Assembly: GCA_013361595.1 (NCBI GenBank)
Contig: JABFXT010000764.1
Span: 1 to 10,894, forward strand
Reading direction: 5' to 3'
DNA from: Nocardia sp.
GTDB lineage: Bacteria > Actinomycetota > Actinomycetes > Mycobacteriales > Mycobacteriaceae
DNA length: 10,894 bases
The notes under the pieces are model-generated. The model was not told where the DNA came from, made no database searches, and saw nothing but the letters and a program-made list of their open reading frames with translations. Below are positions 1 through 6,366 of this stretch, one piece after another (within the stretch, counting starts at the first letter, position 1; the number at the start of each line of letters is the position of its first letter). Both the position numbers and the translations under genes were made by a program.

Positions 1-97
1 CGACCCGAGACGCGCGGGCGGCACCCGCGACTCCGCGCACGACCGGGTACGAATTTCTTTCGCTGCGGAGCACGATGATGTGGTCCGGGCCGGGCAT
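1..97 (-). CDS. Possible start of a divergent gene, cut by the window edge
   Basis: On the minus strand an ATG at 97 opens a frame that stays open for 32 codons to the window edge, starting MPGPDHIIVLRSERNSYPVV. An in-frame TGA lies four codons upstream, so ATG is the natural start. A GGTGAG sequence ends 8 bases before it and could be a ribosome binding site. Most codons end in G or C, as in the other genes here, although AGA and AAT occur. I do not recognise the protein, and the visible part shows no motif. It could be a chance frame. The only support is the start context, the codon bias and the otherwise empty divergent position. Confidence 0.33.
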   Translation of the reverse strand, partial: MPGPDHIIVLRSERNSYPVVRGVAGAARASRV

Positions 98-320
98 ACG
101 CTCGACTCACCGAGTGTGAGCCGGCGTAAGGGTCGCTGCGGGGTCTCGCCGGTTCCCCGTCGTGTTCGTTTCTTGCCCTGTACGCCTATCGACCATACGG
201 GTAACCAGGAATACGCTGGAGATCGTCCACCGTAACGTGGTCTGTCCCAATTCTGGGGTCTCTGGTCTCGGCCGCTCCCGTCGCGAGGTGCAGCGGTACC
301 CGAGGCGGCGAGGAGTGAGC
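98..320. other. Non-coding region upstream of the gas vesicle operon
   Basis: No plus-strand frame here has a convincing start or family match. The long minus-strand frames that reach into it are shadows of the repetitive, GC-rich genes downstream. The region probably holds the operon promoter and possibly that of a divergent gene on the left. It contains small inverted repeats, CTCAC/GTGAG (106-110 and 116-120) and CCAC/GTGG (227-230 and 237-240), which could be operator half-sites or chance. Confidence 0.55.
189..217 (+). promoter_or_regulatory. Candidate promoter of the gas vesicle operon
   Basis: TCGACC (189-194, four of six bases matching TTGACA) lies 17 bases upstream of TACGCT (212-217, matching the actinobacterial TANNNT -10 pattern). 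Transcription would start near 224, giving a leader of about 97 bases before the first gene. This is the best-spaced pair I could find in the gap, but each hexamer is weak. A stress-sigma promoter cannot be excluded. Confidence 0.3.
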
Positions 321-935
321 ATGAAAGGCGGAGCAAGAATTGCGTTAGGGGTGGGAATCGGATATTTCCTGGGTCGTACCCGCAAAATGCGCTGGGCCAT
401 GGGACTGGCGGGCGCGGCGATGACCAAACGATCCACGGGGCTCGCCGGCGAACTGATCGAACGCGGCGCATCGACGCTGGGTGGTACCGCGGAGCTGAGC
501 AAGATCACCGATACCGTGCGGGGCGAGCTGCTCGGCGCGGTGCGGTCGGCGGCCGTGACCGCGGCGAGCAATCGCCTCGACGCGTTCAACGAGCGGTTGC
601 AGCTACCCGTGTCGACCGAAGACGAGGACGGCGGTGGCCGCCGGCGGGCCGCCGCGAAGGAAACGGAGGACGCCGAGCCCGAGCCGGCGGACGAGGAAAC
701 CGGCGACGAGACCGACGAGTCCCCGGACGAGGAAGAACCGGACGAGGAAGAAGCCGACGAACCCGCGCCCCGGCCGCGTGCACGCCGATCGACCGCGTCC
801 GGGACATCCCGGTCATCCGGTACTCGCACCTCGGCCCGGTCGTCCCGATCCGCGGAAAGCAAGAACACCGCGGCGCGTCGGCGCCGCGCGACCACCGATA
901 CCGACGAGGCGCCCGTGCGGCGCACCAGGCGGTGA
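321..935 (+). CDS. gvpY: GvpY-like gas vesicle operon protein with acidic and basic tail
   Basis: A 204-residue protein of unknown function at the head of the gas vesicle operon. The ATG follows a GAGGAG site (310-315) at 5 bases, which favours it over upstream starts. Residues 1-35 are glycine/alanine-rich (GVGIGYFLGRTRKMRWAMGL), resembling a short glycine-zipper or membrane-touching helix. Residues 40-95 look helical and contain AASNRLDAFNERL. Residues 99-149 are very acidic, and residues 150-204 are rich in Arg, Ser and Thr, ending RRTRR. Proteins of this shape occur in actinomycete gas vesicle clusters, where they are called GvpY; as I recall, some are mislabelled as DNA primase. No primase motif is visible. 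The symbol rests on position and overall resemblance. The next gene starts 6 bases after the stop. Confidence 0.72.
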   Translation: MKGGARIALGVGIGYFLGRTRKMRWAMGLAGAAMTKRSTGLAGELIERGASTLGGTAELSKITDTVRGELLGAVRSAAVTAASNRLDAFNERLQLPVSTEDEDGGGRRRAAAKETEDAEPEPADEETGDETDESPDEEEPDEEEADEPAPRPRARRSTASGTSRSSGTRTSARSSRSAESKNTAARRRRATTDTDEAPVRRTRR

Positions 936-941
936 CCAGTC

Positions 942-2153
942 ATGGCGAAAGTACTGCGTGATGCCGCCTCGGGCGTCGGAAAGGCGGCCACCGGCACCGC
1001 CGACCGGGCGACCGGGGCCGCGAAATCGGCCGGTTCGACGGCCAAGAAGACCGCGGAGCAGGCGAGCCCCGGCGATCTGCTCCGGCAGTCGGCGCAGAAT
1101 CTCGCCGGAACCCTTGCCCAGCGGGCCGTGTCCGGTCTGTCCGGCGGAGTGTCGGGTGCGGCCGAGCGATTGAACGAATATGCCGAAGGCCAGGGTGGCA
1201 ACCTGCTCGCGGCGTTGACGGGAGTCGAAAAGCTCTCCGAAGGCGCATCCCCGATGCGGGCGGCCCTGAGCGCGGGAGTGAGCAAGGTCGGACAGTCGTT
1301 CAAGGACACCGTGTCCTCGGCCAAGGACGCGCTCACCGGCGGGGGCGGCAAGGGCGGCAAGGGGAAGAAACTCAAACTGGCCAATATCGTCGAGCACATC
1401 GATATCGGCGCCGAGGTCGAGCTCGTGTACGACCAGTGGACCCAGTTCGCGGAATTCCCCAAATTCATGAAGAAGCTGGAACAGGTGGAACAGGTCGCCG
1501 ACGAGAAACTCTCCTGGACCGGGCGCGTGTTCTGGTCGCGGCGGATCTGGGAGTCCACCATCCTCGAACAGGTGCCGTTCGAGCGGATCGTCTGGCGGTC
1601 CAAGGGGGCCAAAGGCTATATCGACGGCGCGGTCACCTTCCACGAATTGGGCCCGCATTTCACCCGGGTACTGGTGGTTCTGGAATATCACCCGCAGGGC
1701 GTTTTCGAGAAGACGGCCAATATCTGGCGTGCGGCCGGGCGCCGATGCCGCCTGGAACTCAAGCATTTCGAGCGTTATGTCATGACCGAGGCGGTGTTGA
1801 GTCCCGACGACGTCGTGGGCTGGCACGGCGAGATCCGTGACGGCGAGGTCGTCGAGGACGACGAGACCGCGCGTCGGCGGGAAGAAGAGGAGAGCGCCGA
1901 GGACGAAGGCGCGGAGGAGGAAACCGGCGAGGACGAAGAAGCCGCCGAAGACGAAGGCGAAGAAGAAAACGGCGGAGAAGAAGACGAACTCGACGAGGAG
2001 GAGGACGAGGACGAGGACGGCGAGACCGAAGAGGATTCGGCTGAAGACGACACGGCGGACGAGGCCGAACCGGAGCCGGTGCGCCGCCCCGGTGCCCGGC
2101 GCCGCACCGCCGCACCACGCCGTTCTCGCGAGAGGCGAGGAGCGCGCACATGA
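942..2153 (+). CDS. gvpZ: GvpZ-like protein: SRPBCC (cyclase/START-like) domain with long acidic tail
   Basis: A 403-residue three-part protein. Residues 1-140 are Ala/Gly/Lys/Ser-rich and probably mostly helical or disordered, with [16 protein letters not shown] at 71-86. Residues 144-285 form an SRPBCC domain of the polyketide-cyclase/COQ10-like type, recognisable from the beta-strand pattern with [15 protein letters not shown] (162-176) and [19 protein letters not shown] (215-233). This fold usually binds lipids or other hydrophobic ligands. Residues 305-380 are almost entirely Glu, Asp, Ala and Gly, and residues 381-403 are Arg-rich. Actinomycete gas vesicle clusters carry such a gene, usually called gvpZ; its ligand and role are unknown to me. 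There is no strong Shine-Dalgarno, and translation may depend on the gene 6 bases upstream. Its stop overlaps the gvpA start (ATGA). The SRPBCC call is firm; the symbol is less so. Confidence 0.75.
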   Translation: MAKVLRDAASGVGKAATGTADRATGAAKSAGSTAKKTAEQASPGDLLRQSAQNLAGTLAQRAVSGLSGGVSGAAERLNEYAEGQGGNLLAALTGVEKLSEGASPMRAALSAGVSKVGQSFKDTVSSAKDALTGGGGKGGKGKKLKLANIVEHIDIGAEVELVYDQWTQFAEFPKFMKKLEQVEQVADEKLSWTGRVFWSRRIWESTILEQVPFERIVWRSKGAKGYIDGAVTFHELGPHFTRVLVVLEYHPQGVFEKTANIWRAAGRRCRLELKHFERYVMTEAVLSPDDVVGWHGEIRDGEVVEDDETARRREEEESAEDEGAEEETGEDEEAAEDEGEEENGGEEDELDEEEDEDEDGETEEDSAEDDTADEAEPEPVRRPGARRRTAAPRRSRERRGART

Positions 2154-2551
2154 CCATAGAACCCGCGGGCGGTGGCGGCAGCGGCGCGGTCGCCCGTCCG
2201 AACTCATCCGGCCTGGCCGAGGTCGTCGACACCATCCTGGACAAGGGACTGGTCGTCGACGCGTTCGTCCGGGTGTCCCTGGTCGGTATCGAGCTGGTGA
2301 CCATCGACGCCCGCGTCGTGGTCGCCAGTGTCGACACGTATCTGCGTTTCGCCGAGGCCGTCAACCGTCTGGAGATCTCCAGTAACGAGCCCAAGGGACT
2401 CACCGACCTCGTGGGTGATGTCACCGAGGGCGCGGCCGAACGCAAGACGAAAGGGGCGATCGAAGCGGCGGGGAAGAAGGTGCAGGACTTCCTCGGGGAC
2501 GTGCAGGACCAGCGCCAGACCTCCCGGGCCTCCAAACGAGGGGAGCGATGA
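2150..2551 (+). CDS. gvpA: GvpA, main gas vesicle shell protein, with C-terminal extension
   Basis: The structural protein that assembles into the ribbed, gas-permeable wall of the vesicle. Residues 20-72 carry the family core: [19 protein letters not shown], then [20 protein letters not shown] and [11 protein letters not shown], the helix-strand-strand-helix pattern of GvpA. Of the three GvpA-like proteins here this one matches true GvpA best ([13 protein letters not shown]). It is 133 residues, against roughly 70 in classical cyanobacterial GvpA. The extra part is a Gly-rich N-terminus (1-18) and a charged, probably helical tail (73-133). A strong GAGGAG site (2137-2142) sits 7 bases before the ATG, inside the end of the previous gene, suggesting high independent translation. 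The start overlaps the upstream stop and the stop overlaps gvpF. Confidence 0.93.
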   Translation: MTIEPAGGGGSGAVARPNSSGLAEVVDTILDKGLVVDAFVRVSLVGIELVTIDARVVVASVDTYLRFAEAVNRLEISSNEPKGLTDLVGDVTEGAAERKTKGAIEAAGKKVQDFLGDVQDQRQTSRASKRGER

Positions 2552-3336
2552 TGTCCACCGCGAGCACCGCAACCGAAAGCTCTCAGCGGACCGGGGTATA
2601 CGTCTACGGCATCGTGACCGCCGATGTGGAGCCGGAACCGCACGCCCAGGGGATCGGTGACCCACCCGCCGACATCGCCGTCGTACGACACGGCGATATC
2701 GCCGCCCTGGTCAGTGAGGTCTCACTCGACCGCCCGCTGGGCATGCCCGACGATCTCACCGCGCACGCGCGCCTGCTGGACGGGACGGCGGCCGTCGCCC
2801 CCGTGCTACCGCTGCAGTTCGGCGGAGTGGTCACCGATACCGAAGCGGTGGAAAAGGAACTCCTCGCCCCGAACCACGACCAGTTCCGCAGCGCGCTCGA
2901 CGATCTGGAGGGCCGCGCCCAGTACGTGATCCGCGGACGTTACACCGAGAACACGGTGCTCCAGGAAATCCTGGACGAGAACGCCGACGCGGCACGATTG
3001 CGCGCGGAGATCCGCGACAGATCCGAAGACGCCACCCGCAACGAGCGGATCAGGTTGGGCGAGATCGTGAACCAGGAGATCGAGGCCAAACGCGCCGCGG
3101 ACACCCGCCGGGTGGCGGCCGCGCTGAGCGATCTCGATCCGACCGTGCGGGAGCGTGAGCCCACCCATGAAGAGGAGGCGGTGCACCTCGCCGTGCTGCT
3201 CGACCTGTCCCGGGAAGACGATCTGCTACAGGCGCTGAACGAACTCGGCGAGGAATGGGACGGGCGGGTCCGGCTGAACCTGCTCGGGCCGATGGCGCCC
3301 TACGATTTCGTCACCGTCGGCGAAGTCCCGGAGTGA
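2548..3336 (+). CDS. gvpF: GvpF, gas vesicle assembly protein (GvpF/GvpL family)
   Basis: A 262-residue GvpF/GvpL-family protein, thought to act as an accessory or minor component that binds GvpA during early assembly. Family landmarks are GVYVYGIV (16-23), [12 protein letters not shown] (84-95), AQYVIRGRY (124-132), a charged helical stretch (about 135-195), and the C-terminal [11 protein letters not shown] (245-255), matching the family's GPxPPYxF ending. I call it F rather than L because it directly follows gvpA, as in other actinomycete clusters. Two adjacent ATG codons (2548 and 2551) are possible starts. The GAGGGGAG at 2538-2545 suits either, and the second would shorten the protein by one residue. 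It overlaps gvpA by 4 bases and ends 4 bases before gvpG. Confidence 0.92.
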   Translation: MMSTASTATESSQRTGVYVYGIVTADVEPEPHAQGIGDPPADIAVVRHGDIAALVSEVSLDRPLGMPDDLTAHARLLDGTAAVAPVLPLQFGGVVTDTEAVEKELLAPNHDQFRSALDDLEGRAQYVIRGRYTENTVLQEILDENADAARLRAEIRDRSEDATRNERIRLGEIVNQEIEAKRAADTRRVAAALSDLDPTVREREPTHEEEAVHLAVLLDLSREDDLLQALNELGEEWDGRVRLNLLGPMAPYDFVTVGEVPE

Positions 3337-3340
3337 AAAC

Positions 3341-3607
3341 ATGGGACTGCTGTCGTCGATCGTCCTGTTACCGCTGGCTCCGGTCCGCGGGGTGATCTGG
3401 CTGGGTGAAGTGATCGAGGAGCAGGTCGATCGGCAGTGGCGCAGTCCGGCCGCTGTCCGGCGCGATATCGAAGAGATCGAGGAGGCCGCCCGGGCCGGTG
3501 AGATCTCCGAGGACGAGCGGGACCGGGCCTTGCGGGAGGTTCTCTCCCGGATCAGGCGTCCGACCCGAGGATCCCCGCCGACCGGTGAGAGGAGAGAGCC
3601 ACTATGA
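3341..3607 (+). CDS. gvpG: GvpG, gas vesicle assembly protein
   Basis: An 88-residue member of the GvpG family, a small helical accessory protein required for vesicle formation and thought to interact with GvpF/GvpL. The typical opening MGLLSSIVLLPLAPVRGVIW is followed by LGEVIEEQVDRQ and then a highly charged helix (residues 35-70, VRRDIEEIEEAARAGEISED) typical of the family. The C-terminal 18 residues are Pro/Arg-rich and probably disordered. The ATG lies 4 bases after the gvpF stop without a clear separate binding site, so translation is probably coupled. Its stop overlaps gvpO by 4 bases. Confidence 0.92.
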   Translation: MGLLSSIVLLPLAPVRGVIWLGEVIEEQVDRQWRSPAAVRRDIEEIEEAARAGEISEDERDRALREVLSRIRRPTRGSPPTGERREPL

Positions 3608-3939
3608 GCCGCAGGCCGACCACCGAGGACGGCGCAGACGTCGATCCGGATCCGAATGGGCCGCAACCGCTCACCGCCCGGGAGGCCGCGGCGGCGGCGG
3701 TCGAGCATCTGACGGAGTTGACATCGAAGCAGGTGGAAGGTGTCACATCCATGGAGCCGCTCGAGGACGGCCGGCTGGTGGAGATCGAGGTACTCGAGGA
3801 TCACCGCATCCCCTCGTCGGCGGATACGCTGGCGCTCTACGAGGTGGAGGTGGATTTCGACGGGAATCTGCTGGCCTATCGCAGGACCACCCGCTACGCC
3901 CGCGGTAGCACCGAGATCGGCGGACGGGGCCGGCGATGA
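3604..3939 (+). CDS. gvpO: GvpO, gas vesicle protein
   Basis: A 111-residue GvpO-family protein. Residues 1-22 are polar and disordered. Residues 25-45 form a helix (REAAAAAVEHLTEL). Residues 56-103 carry the family signature: DGRLVEIEVLEDHRIPSSAD, then TLALYEVEVDFDGNLLAYRR and TTRYARG. GvpO is needed for vesicle formation in haloarchaea; its molecular action is not well established. In the Streptomyces clusters I recall, gvpO stands first, ahead of gvpA. Here it sits sixth, between gvpG and gvpJ. A GAGGAGAG site (3589-3596) precedes the ATG by 7 bases. The start overlaps gvpG and the stop overlaps gvpJ, 4 bases each. Confidence 0.9.
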   Translation: MSRRPTTEDGADVDPDPNGPQPLTAREAAAAAVEHLTELTSKQVEGVTSMEPLEDGRLVEIEVLEDHRIPSSADTLALYEVEVDFDGNLLAYRRTTRYARGSTEIGGRGRR

Positions 3940-4322
3940 CGGTGGTCGGAGGCGGCGGATCGTACGAGCCGCAACCCTACGGCGGCGGGCACCAGTCGAC
4001 GAACCTCGCCGATATCCTCGAGCGGGTCCTCGACAAGGGTCTGGTGATCGCCGGGGATATCCAGGTGAACCTGCTCGATATCGAATTGCTCACGATCAAA
4101 CTGCGTTTGGTCGTCGCATCCCTGGAAACCGCCAAAGCGGTGGGCATCGACTGGTGGGAGACCGATCCGTGGCTCAACAGCAAGGCTCGGACCCTGGAGC
4201 GACAGGACCGTGACCTCGAACTCGAGAATCGCGAACTACGCGACCGGATAGCCGAACTCGAGGCCGGCCGCCGGGAGGCCGTCGAGGCCCGCCACGAACA
4301 GCAGGAGAAGAAGCGGCCGTGA
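3936..4322 (+). CDS. gvpJ: GvpJ, minor GvpA-like gas vesicle protein
   Basis: A 128-residue GvpA paralogue. The core spans residues 23-70 (NLADILERVLDKGLVIAGDI, QVNLLDIELLTIKLRLVVAS). It differs from GvpA in the AGDIQVNLLDIEL stretch, a GvpJ/GvpM-type signature, and in the DWWETDPWL that follows (72-80). Residues 82-125 are almost all charged with a regular Leu/Ile spacing and should form a coiled coil. Minor GvpA-like proteins of this kind are thought to nucleate the conical tips or set vesicle shape. The N-terminal 20 residues are Gly/Pro-rich, as in GvpA here. No strong Shine-Dalgarno is seen, and the ATG overlaps the gvpO stop, so translational coupling is likely. Confidence 0.9.
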   Translation: MTVVGGGGSYEPQPYGGGHQSTNLADILERVLDKGLVIAGDIQVNLLDIELLTIKLRLVVASLETAKAVGIDWWETDPWLNSKARTLERQDRDLELENRELRDRIAELEAGRREAVEARHEQQEKKRP

Positions 4323-5107
4323 CCGGCGATACCGGCGTCTGGCTGTACGCGGTGATCGCGGCCGCGGACGCCGCGTCGGGGTTCGCCGGGCTCACCGGAG
4401 TGGCCGGTGAACCCGTCCGCGTCGTGGCCGCGGAACCGCTTGCCGCGCTGGTCGGATCGGTCCCGCTCGCGGTGTTCGGGGCGCAGCCGCTGAGCCGCAA
4501 CCTGGAAGACCTGGACTGGCTGGCCGCCACAGCACGGGCGCACGACGCGGTGGTATCCGCCGCGGTACGCCGGGCAGCCGCGGCGCCGCTGCGGCTGGCG
4601 ACCGTTTTCCTCGATGACGCGCGGGTACGCGAACTGCTCCGCGACCGGCAGGCCGATCTGGAGGCGGCTCTGGTCCTGGTCAGCGGTCGCACCGAATGGG
4701 GTGTGAAGGTCTACGGCGACCGCGCCGCACTCACCGCGGCAGTCGCCGAGGCCCGGGCCGACGCGACCGCGCCGGGTGCCGGCGCGGCCTACCTCGCCCG
4801 CCGTCGCGCTCAGCTGTCCGCTCAGGAGACCGTGGAGGCCGATGCGGCGCGGCGCGCGGAGACCATCCACACCCGGTTGAGCCGCCGGGCCGCGGCCGGT
4901 AGACGCCAGCCGACCACCGACCCCGCGCTGAGCGGGCGCAGCGATTGGATGGTGCTCAACGGTACCTATCTGGTGGACGACGACCGCGCCGACGATTTCG
5001 CCGCGACTGTGGACGCCCTGAGTGCCGAATTCCCCGGTATCCGGCTCGAACTCACCGGACCGTGGCCGCCGTACTCGTTCGCGGGCGTAGACCGCGAGGC
5101 ATCGTGA
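4319..5107 (+). CDS. gvpL: GvpL, gas vesicle assembly protein (GvpF/GvpL family)
   Basis: A second 262-residue GvpF/GvpL-family protein, starting with GTG in a GTGA overlap with gvpJ. An AGGAG (4303-4307) lies 11 bases upstream. Landmarks are TGVWLYAVIAA (5-15), LRLATVFLDD (91-100), WGVKVYGDR (127-135), a helical middle section (155-190), and ELTGPWPPYSF (244-254). It differs clearly from the gvpF product in the same operon, so the two are old paralogues rather than a recent copy. GvpL is thought to bridge several Gvp proteins during assembly in haloarchaea. The F/L distinction here rests on its position after gvpJ and before gvpS. Confidence 0.9.
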   Translation: MTGDTGVWLYAVIAAADAASGFAGLTGVAGEPVRVVAAEPLAALVGSVPLAVFGAQPLSRNLEDLDWLAATARAHDAVVSAAVRRAAAAPLRLATVFLDDARVRELLRDRQADLEAALVLVSGRTEWGVKVYGDRAALTAAVAEARADATAPGAGAAYLARRRAQLSAQETVEADAARRAETIHTRLSRRAAAGRRQPTTDPALSGRSDWMVLNGTYLVDDDRADDFAATVDALSAEFPGIRLELTGPWPPYSFAGVDREAS

Positions 5108-5295
5108 ACAGCGTCGACAGCGAGCGCCGGATCGCACTCGTCGACCTGCTGGATCGGGTACTGGCGGGTGGGGTGGTCGTCTCCGGCGACATCAAACTCG
5201 CCATCGCCGATGTCGACCTGGTCCAGATCTCGTTGCGGGCCCTGATCTCCTCGATCAGCACCCTGTACGGTCCGGCCCCGGAGCAGCCGCGATGA
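5104..5295 (+). CDS. gvpS: GvpS, small GvpA-like gas vesicle protein
   Basis: A 63-residue GvpA paralogue, the shortest of the three. It consists almost only of the family core: RIALVDLLDRVLAGGVVVSG, DIKLAIADVDLVQISLRALI and SSISTLYG. It lacks both the Gly-rich N-terminus and the C-terminal tail of GvpA and GvpJ. GTG at 5104 is chosen because it makes the same 4-base overlap (GTGA) with the upstream stop as the other genes; a much longer in-frame extension is possible but would lie inside gvpL. The GDIKLAIADVDL stretch places it with the GvpS/GvpM/GvpJ minor proteins rather than with GvpA. Its exact role is not known; a shape or initiation role is inferred from the family. Confidence 0.88.
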   Translation: MNSVDSERRIALVDLLDRVLAGGVVVSGDIKLAIADVDLVQISLRALISSISTLYGPAPEQPR

Positions 5296-5597
5296 CCGAA
5301 TTCGACGGGCTGTCACCGCGTATCGACACCGACCCGGAAACAGTGGAACGCGGTCTGGTCACGCTCGTCCTGACCCTGGTGGAACTGCTACGCCAGCTGA
5401 TGGAACGACAGGCCCTGCGCCGGGTGGACGCCGGTGATCTGAGCGACGACCAGGTCGAACGCATCGGCACCACACTGATGCTGCTGGAACAGCGGATGGA
5501 CGAGCTCCGCGAACATTTCGGACTCACTCCGGAAGACCTGAACATCGACCTGGGACCGCTCGGTCCGCTGCTGCCCGAGAACCCCTCGGGACGGTGA
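5292..5597 (+). CDS. gvpK: GvpK, gas vesicle protein
   Basis: A 101-residue GvpK-family protein, the last gene of the operon. The signature runs RIDTDPETVERGLVTLVLTL (10-29) and VELLRQLMERQALRRVDAGD (30-49), then LSDDQVERIGTTLMLLEQRM (50-69). It is mostly helical, with a C-terminal LTPEDLNIDLGPLGPLL. GvpK is conserved in most gas vesicle clusters and needed for vesicle formation in haloarchaea; its biochemical action is unknown. The ATG overlaps the gvpS stop by 4 bases. A 6-bp inverted repeat begins right after the stop. Confidence 0.92.
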   Translation: MTEFDGLSPRIDTDPETVERGLVTLVLTLVELLRQLMERQALRRVDAGDLSDDQVERIGTTLMLLEQRMDELREHFGLTPEDLNIDLGPLGPLLPENPSGR

Positions 5598-5616
5598 CCG
5601 GGAATCCCGATCCCGG
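5598..5616 (+). terminator. Possible terminator of the gas vesicle operon
   Basis: CCGGGA (5598-5603) and TCCCGG (5611-5616) form a perfect 6-bp stem with a 7-base loop, starting at the base after the gvpK stop codon. There is no T-tract, as is common for actinobacterial hairpin terminators. The position supports the call, but the stem is short. Confidence 0.4.
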
Positions 5617-5671
5617 ACGGAGGCCGGACCCGAAGGGGGGTAATCCGATCGCCGTCGAGGCTGTTCCCGCT

Positions 5672-5684
5672 TAGAATCCGGTGA
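5672..5684 (+). promoter_or_regulatory. Probable leaderless promoter of the LysE-family gene
   Basis: TAGAAT (5672-5677) is a good match to the actinobacterial -10 pattern TANNNT. The seventh base after it is the A of the ATG at 5684, the spacing expected if transcription starts on the start codon. No Shine-Dalgarno precedes the gene. The -35 area (TCGCCG, 5649-5654) is poor. Leaderless mRNAs are common in this group. Confidence 0.6.
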
Positions 5685-6328
5685 TGGTCCCCGCTGCCAA
5701 TCTGCTCGCATTCGTGGCCGCGGCCACGCTCATCGTCGTCGTTCCCGGGCCCGGTGTCCTGTTCACCATCGGGCGTGCGCTCACCCTGGGGCGGCGAGCG
5801 GCCCTGATCTCGGTGCTCGGCCATTCACTGGGCGTGCAGATCGCGTTGCTGTTCGTCGCGGTGGGATTGGGCGCGGTACTCGCGGCGTCGGCGACGGCCA
5901 TGGCGATCGTGAAGGTGGCCGGCGCCCTGTATCTGATCCACCTCGGGGTGCAGGCGTTCCGGGAGCGCAAGGCGTTGCGTGAGGTGCTGGGTTCGCCCGC
6001 GCAGCCGGCCAGCGGCCGTCGGGTGTTCCGGCAGAGCGTGCTGGTCGGGGTGACCAACCCCAAGGCGATCGTCTTCTTCGCGGCGGTACTACCGCATTTC
6101 ACCGACGCGGCATCCGGATCGCTGCCGCTCCAGCTCCTGGTGCTGGGCTCGTTCTTCCTGGTGATCGCATTGGTCAGCGATACCGCGTGGGCCCTCCTCG
6201 CGGCCTCGGCCCGTAACTGGTTCGCACGGTCGCCGCAGCGGCTGGAGGCGGTCGGTGGTACGGGGGGAGTGCTGATCGTCGGGCTGGGCGCCTCGGTCGC
6301 GGTGGAGCAGGGGTTCTCCGGCCGCTGA
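5684..6328 (+). CDS. LysE/RhtB-family amino acid or metabolite exporter
   Basis: A 214-residue inner membrane protein of the LysE/RhtB exporter family, which expels amino acids or related small molecules. The N-terminal helix ends in the family motif VVVPGPGVLFTIGRAL (18-33). Further hydrophobic segments lie at about 38-68, 72-92, 115-137, 148-174 and 190-208, in line with the family's usual six helices. The conserved NPKAIVFFAAVLP is at 125-137. The substrate cannot be told from sequence. The ATG at 5684 is preferred to the adjacent GTG at 5681 because it sits at the expected transcription start; the difference is one residue. It has its own promoter, so it is probably not part of the gas vesicle operon. 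It converges on the gene at 6367. Confidence 0.88.
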   Translation: MVPAANLLAFVAAATLIVVVPGPGVLFTIGRALTLGRRAALISVLGHSLGVQIALLFVAVGLGAVLAASATAMAIVKVAGALYLIHLGVQAFRERKALREVLGSPAQPASGRRVFRQSVLVGVTNPKAIVFFAAVLPHFTDAASGSLPLQLLVLGSFFLVIALVSDTAWALLAASARNWFARSPQRLEAVGGTGGVLIVGLGASVAVEQGFSGR

Positions 6329-6334
6329 CCGTAC

Positions 6335-6365
6335 CGCGGCGTTCCCGGCCCGGAGATGAGCCGCG
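6335..6365. terminator. Possible bidirectional terminator between convergent genes
   Basis: CGCGGC (6335-6340) and GCCGCG (6360-6365) form a 6-bp stem around a GC-rich 19-base loop. They lie exactly in the 38-base gap between two convergent stop codons. A competing stem, CTCCGG (6316-6321) with CCGGAG (6350-6355), overlaps it. There are no T-tracts on either side. The position is suggestive, but the GC-rich background makes such repeats common. Confidence 0.35.
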
Positions 6366-6366
6366 A

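Noticed and set aside
168..203. GTTT (168-171) and GGGTA (199-203) as a stress-sigma (SigF/SigB-type) promoter for the gas vesicle operon
   Set aside because: The spacing is 27 bases, far longer than the roughly 14-17 bases such promoters need.
321..935. Reading the first operon gene as a DNA primase
   Set aside because: Length, composition and lack of any zinc finger or TOPRIM motif rule this out. The label is, as I recall, a transferred annotation error for this family.
1846..2082. The acidic repeat-like stretch (GAG/GAC/GAA runs) as a DNA tandem repeat or recombination site
   Set aside because: It is an in-frame low-complexity coding region with irregular units and no fixed period.
813..2207. 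Long minus-strand open frames across the gvpY/gvpZ-like genes (up to about 500 codons), some rich in Ser or Leu/Val
   Set aside because: They mirror the Glu/Asp/Arg-rich, GC-biased codons of the real plus-strand genes, match no family and have no start context. Long antisense frames are expected in such GC-rich DNA.
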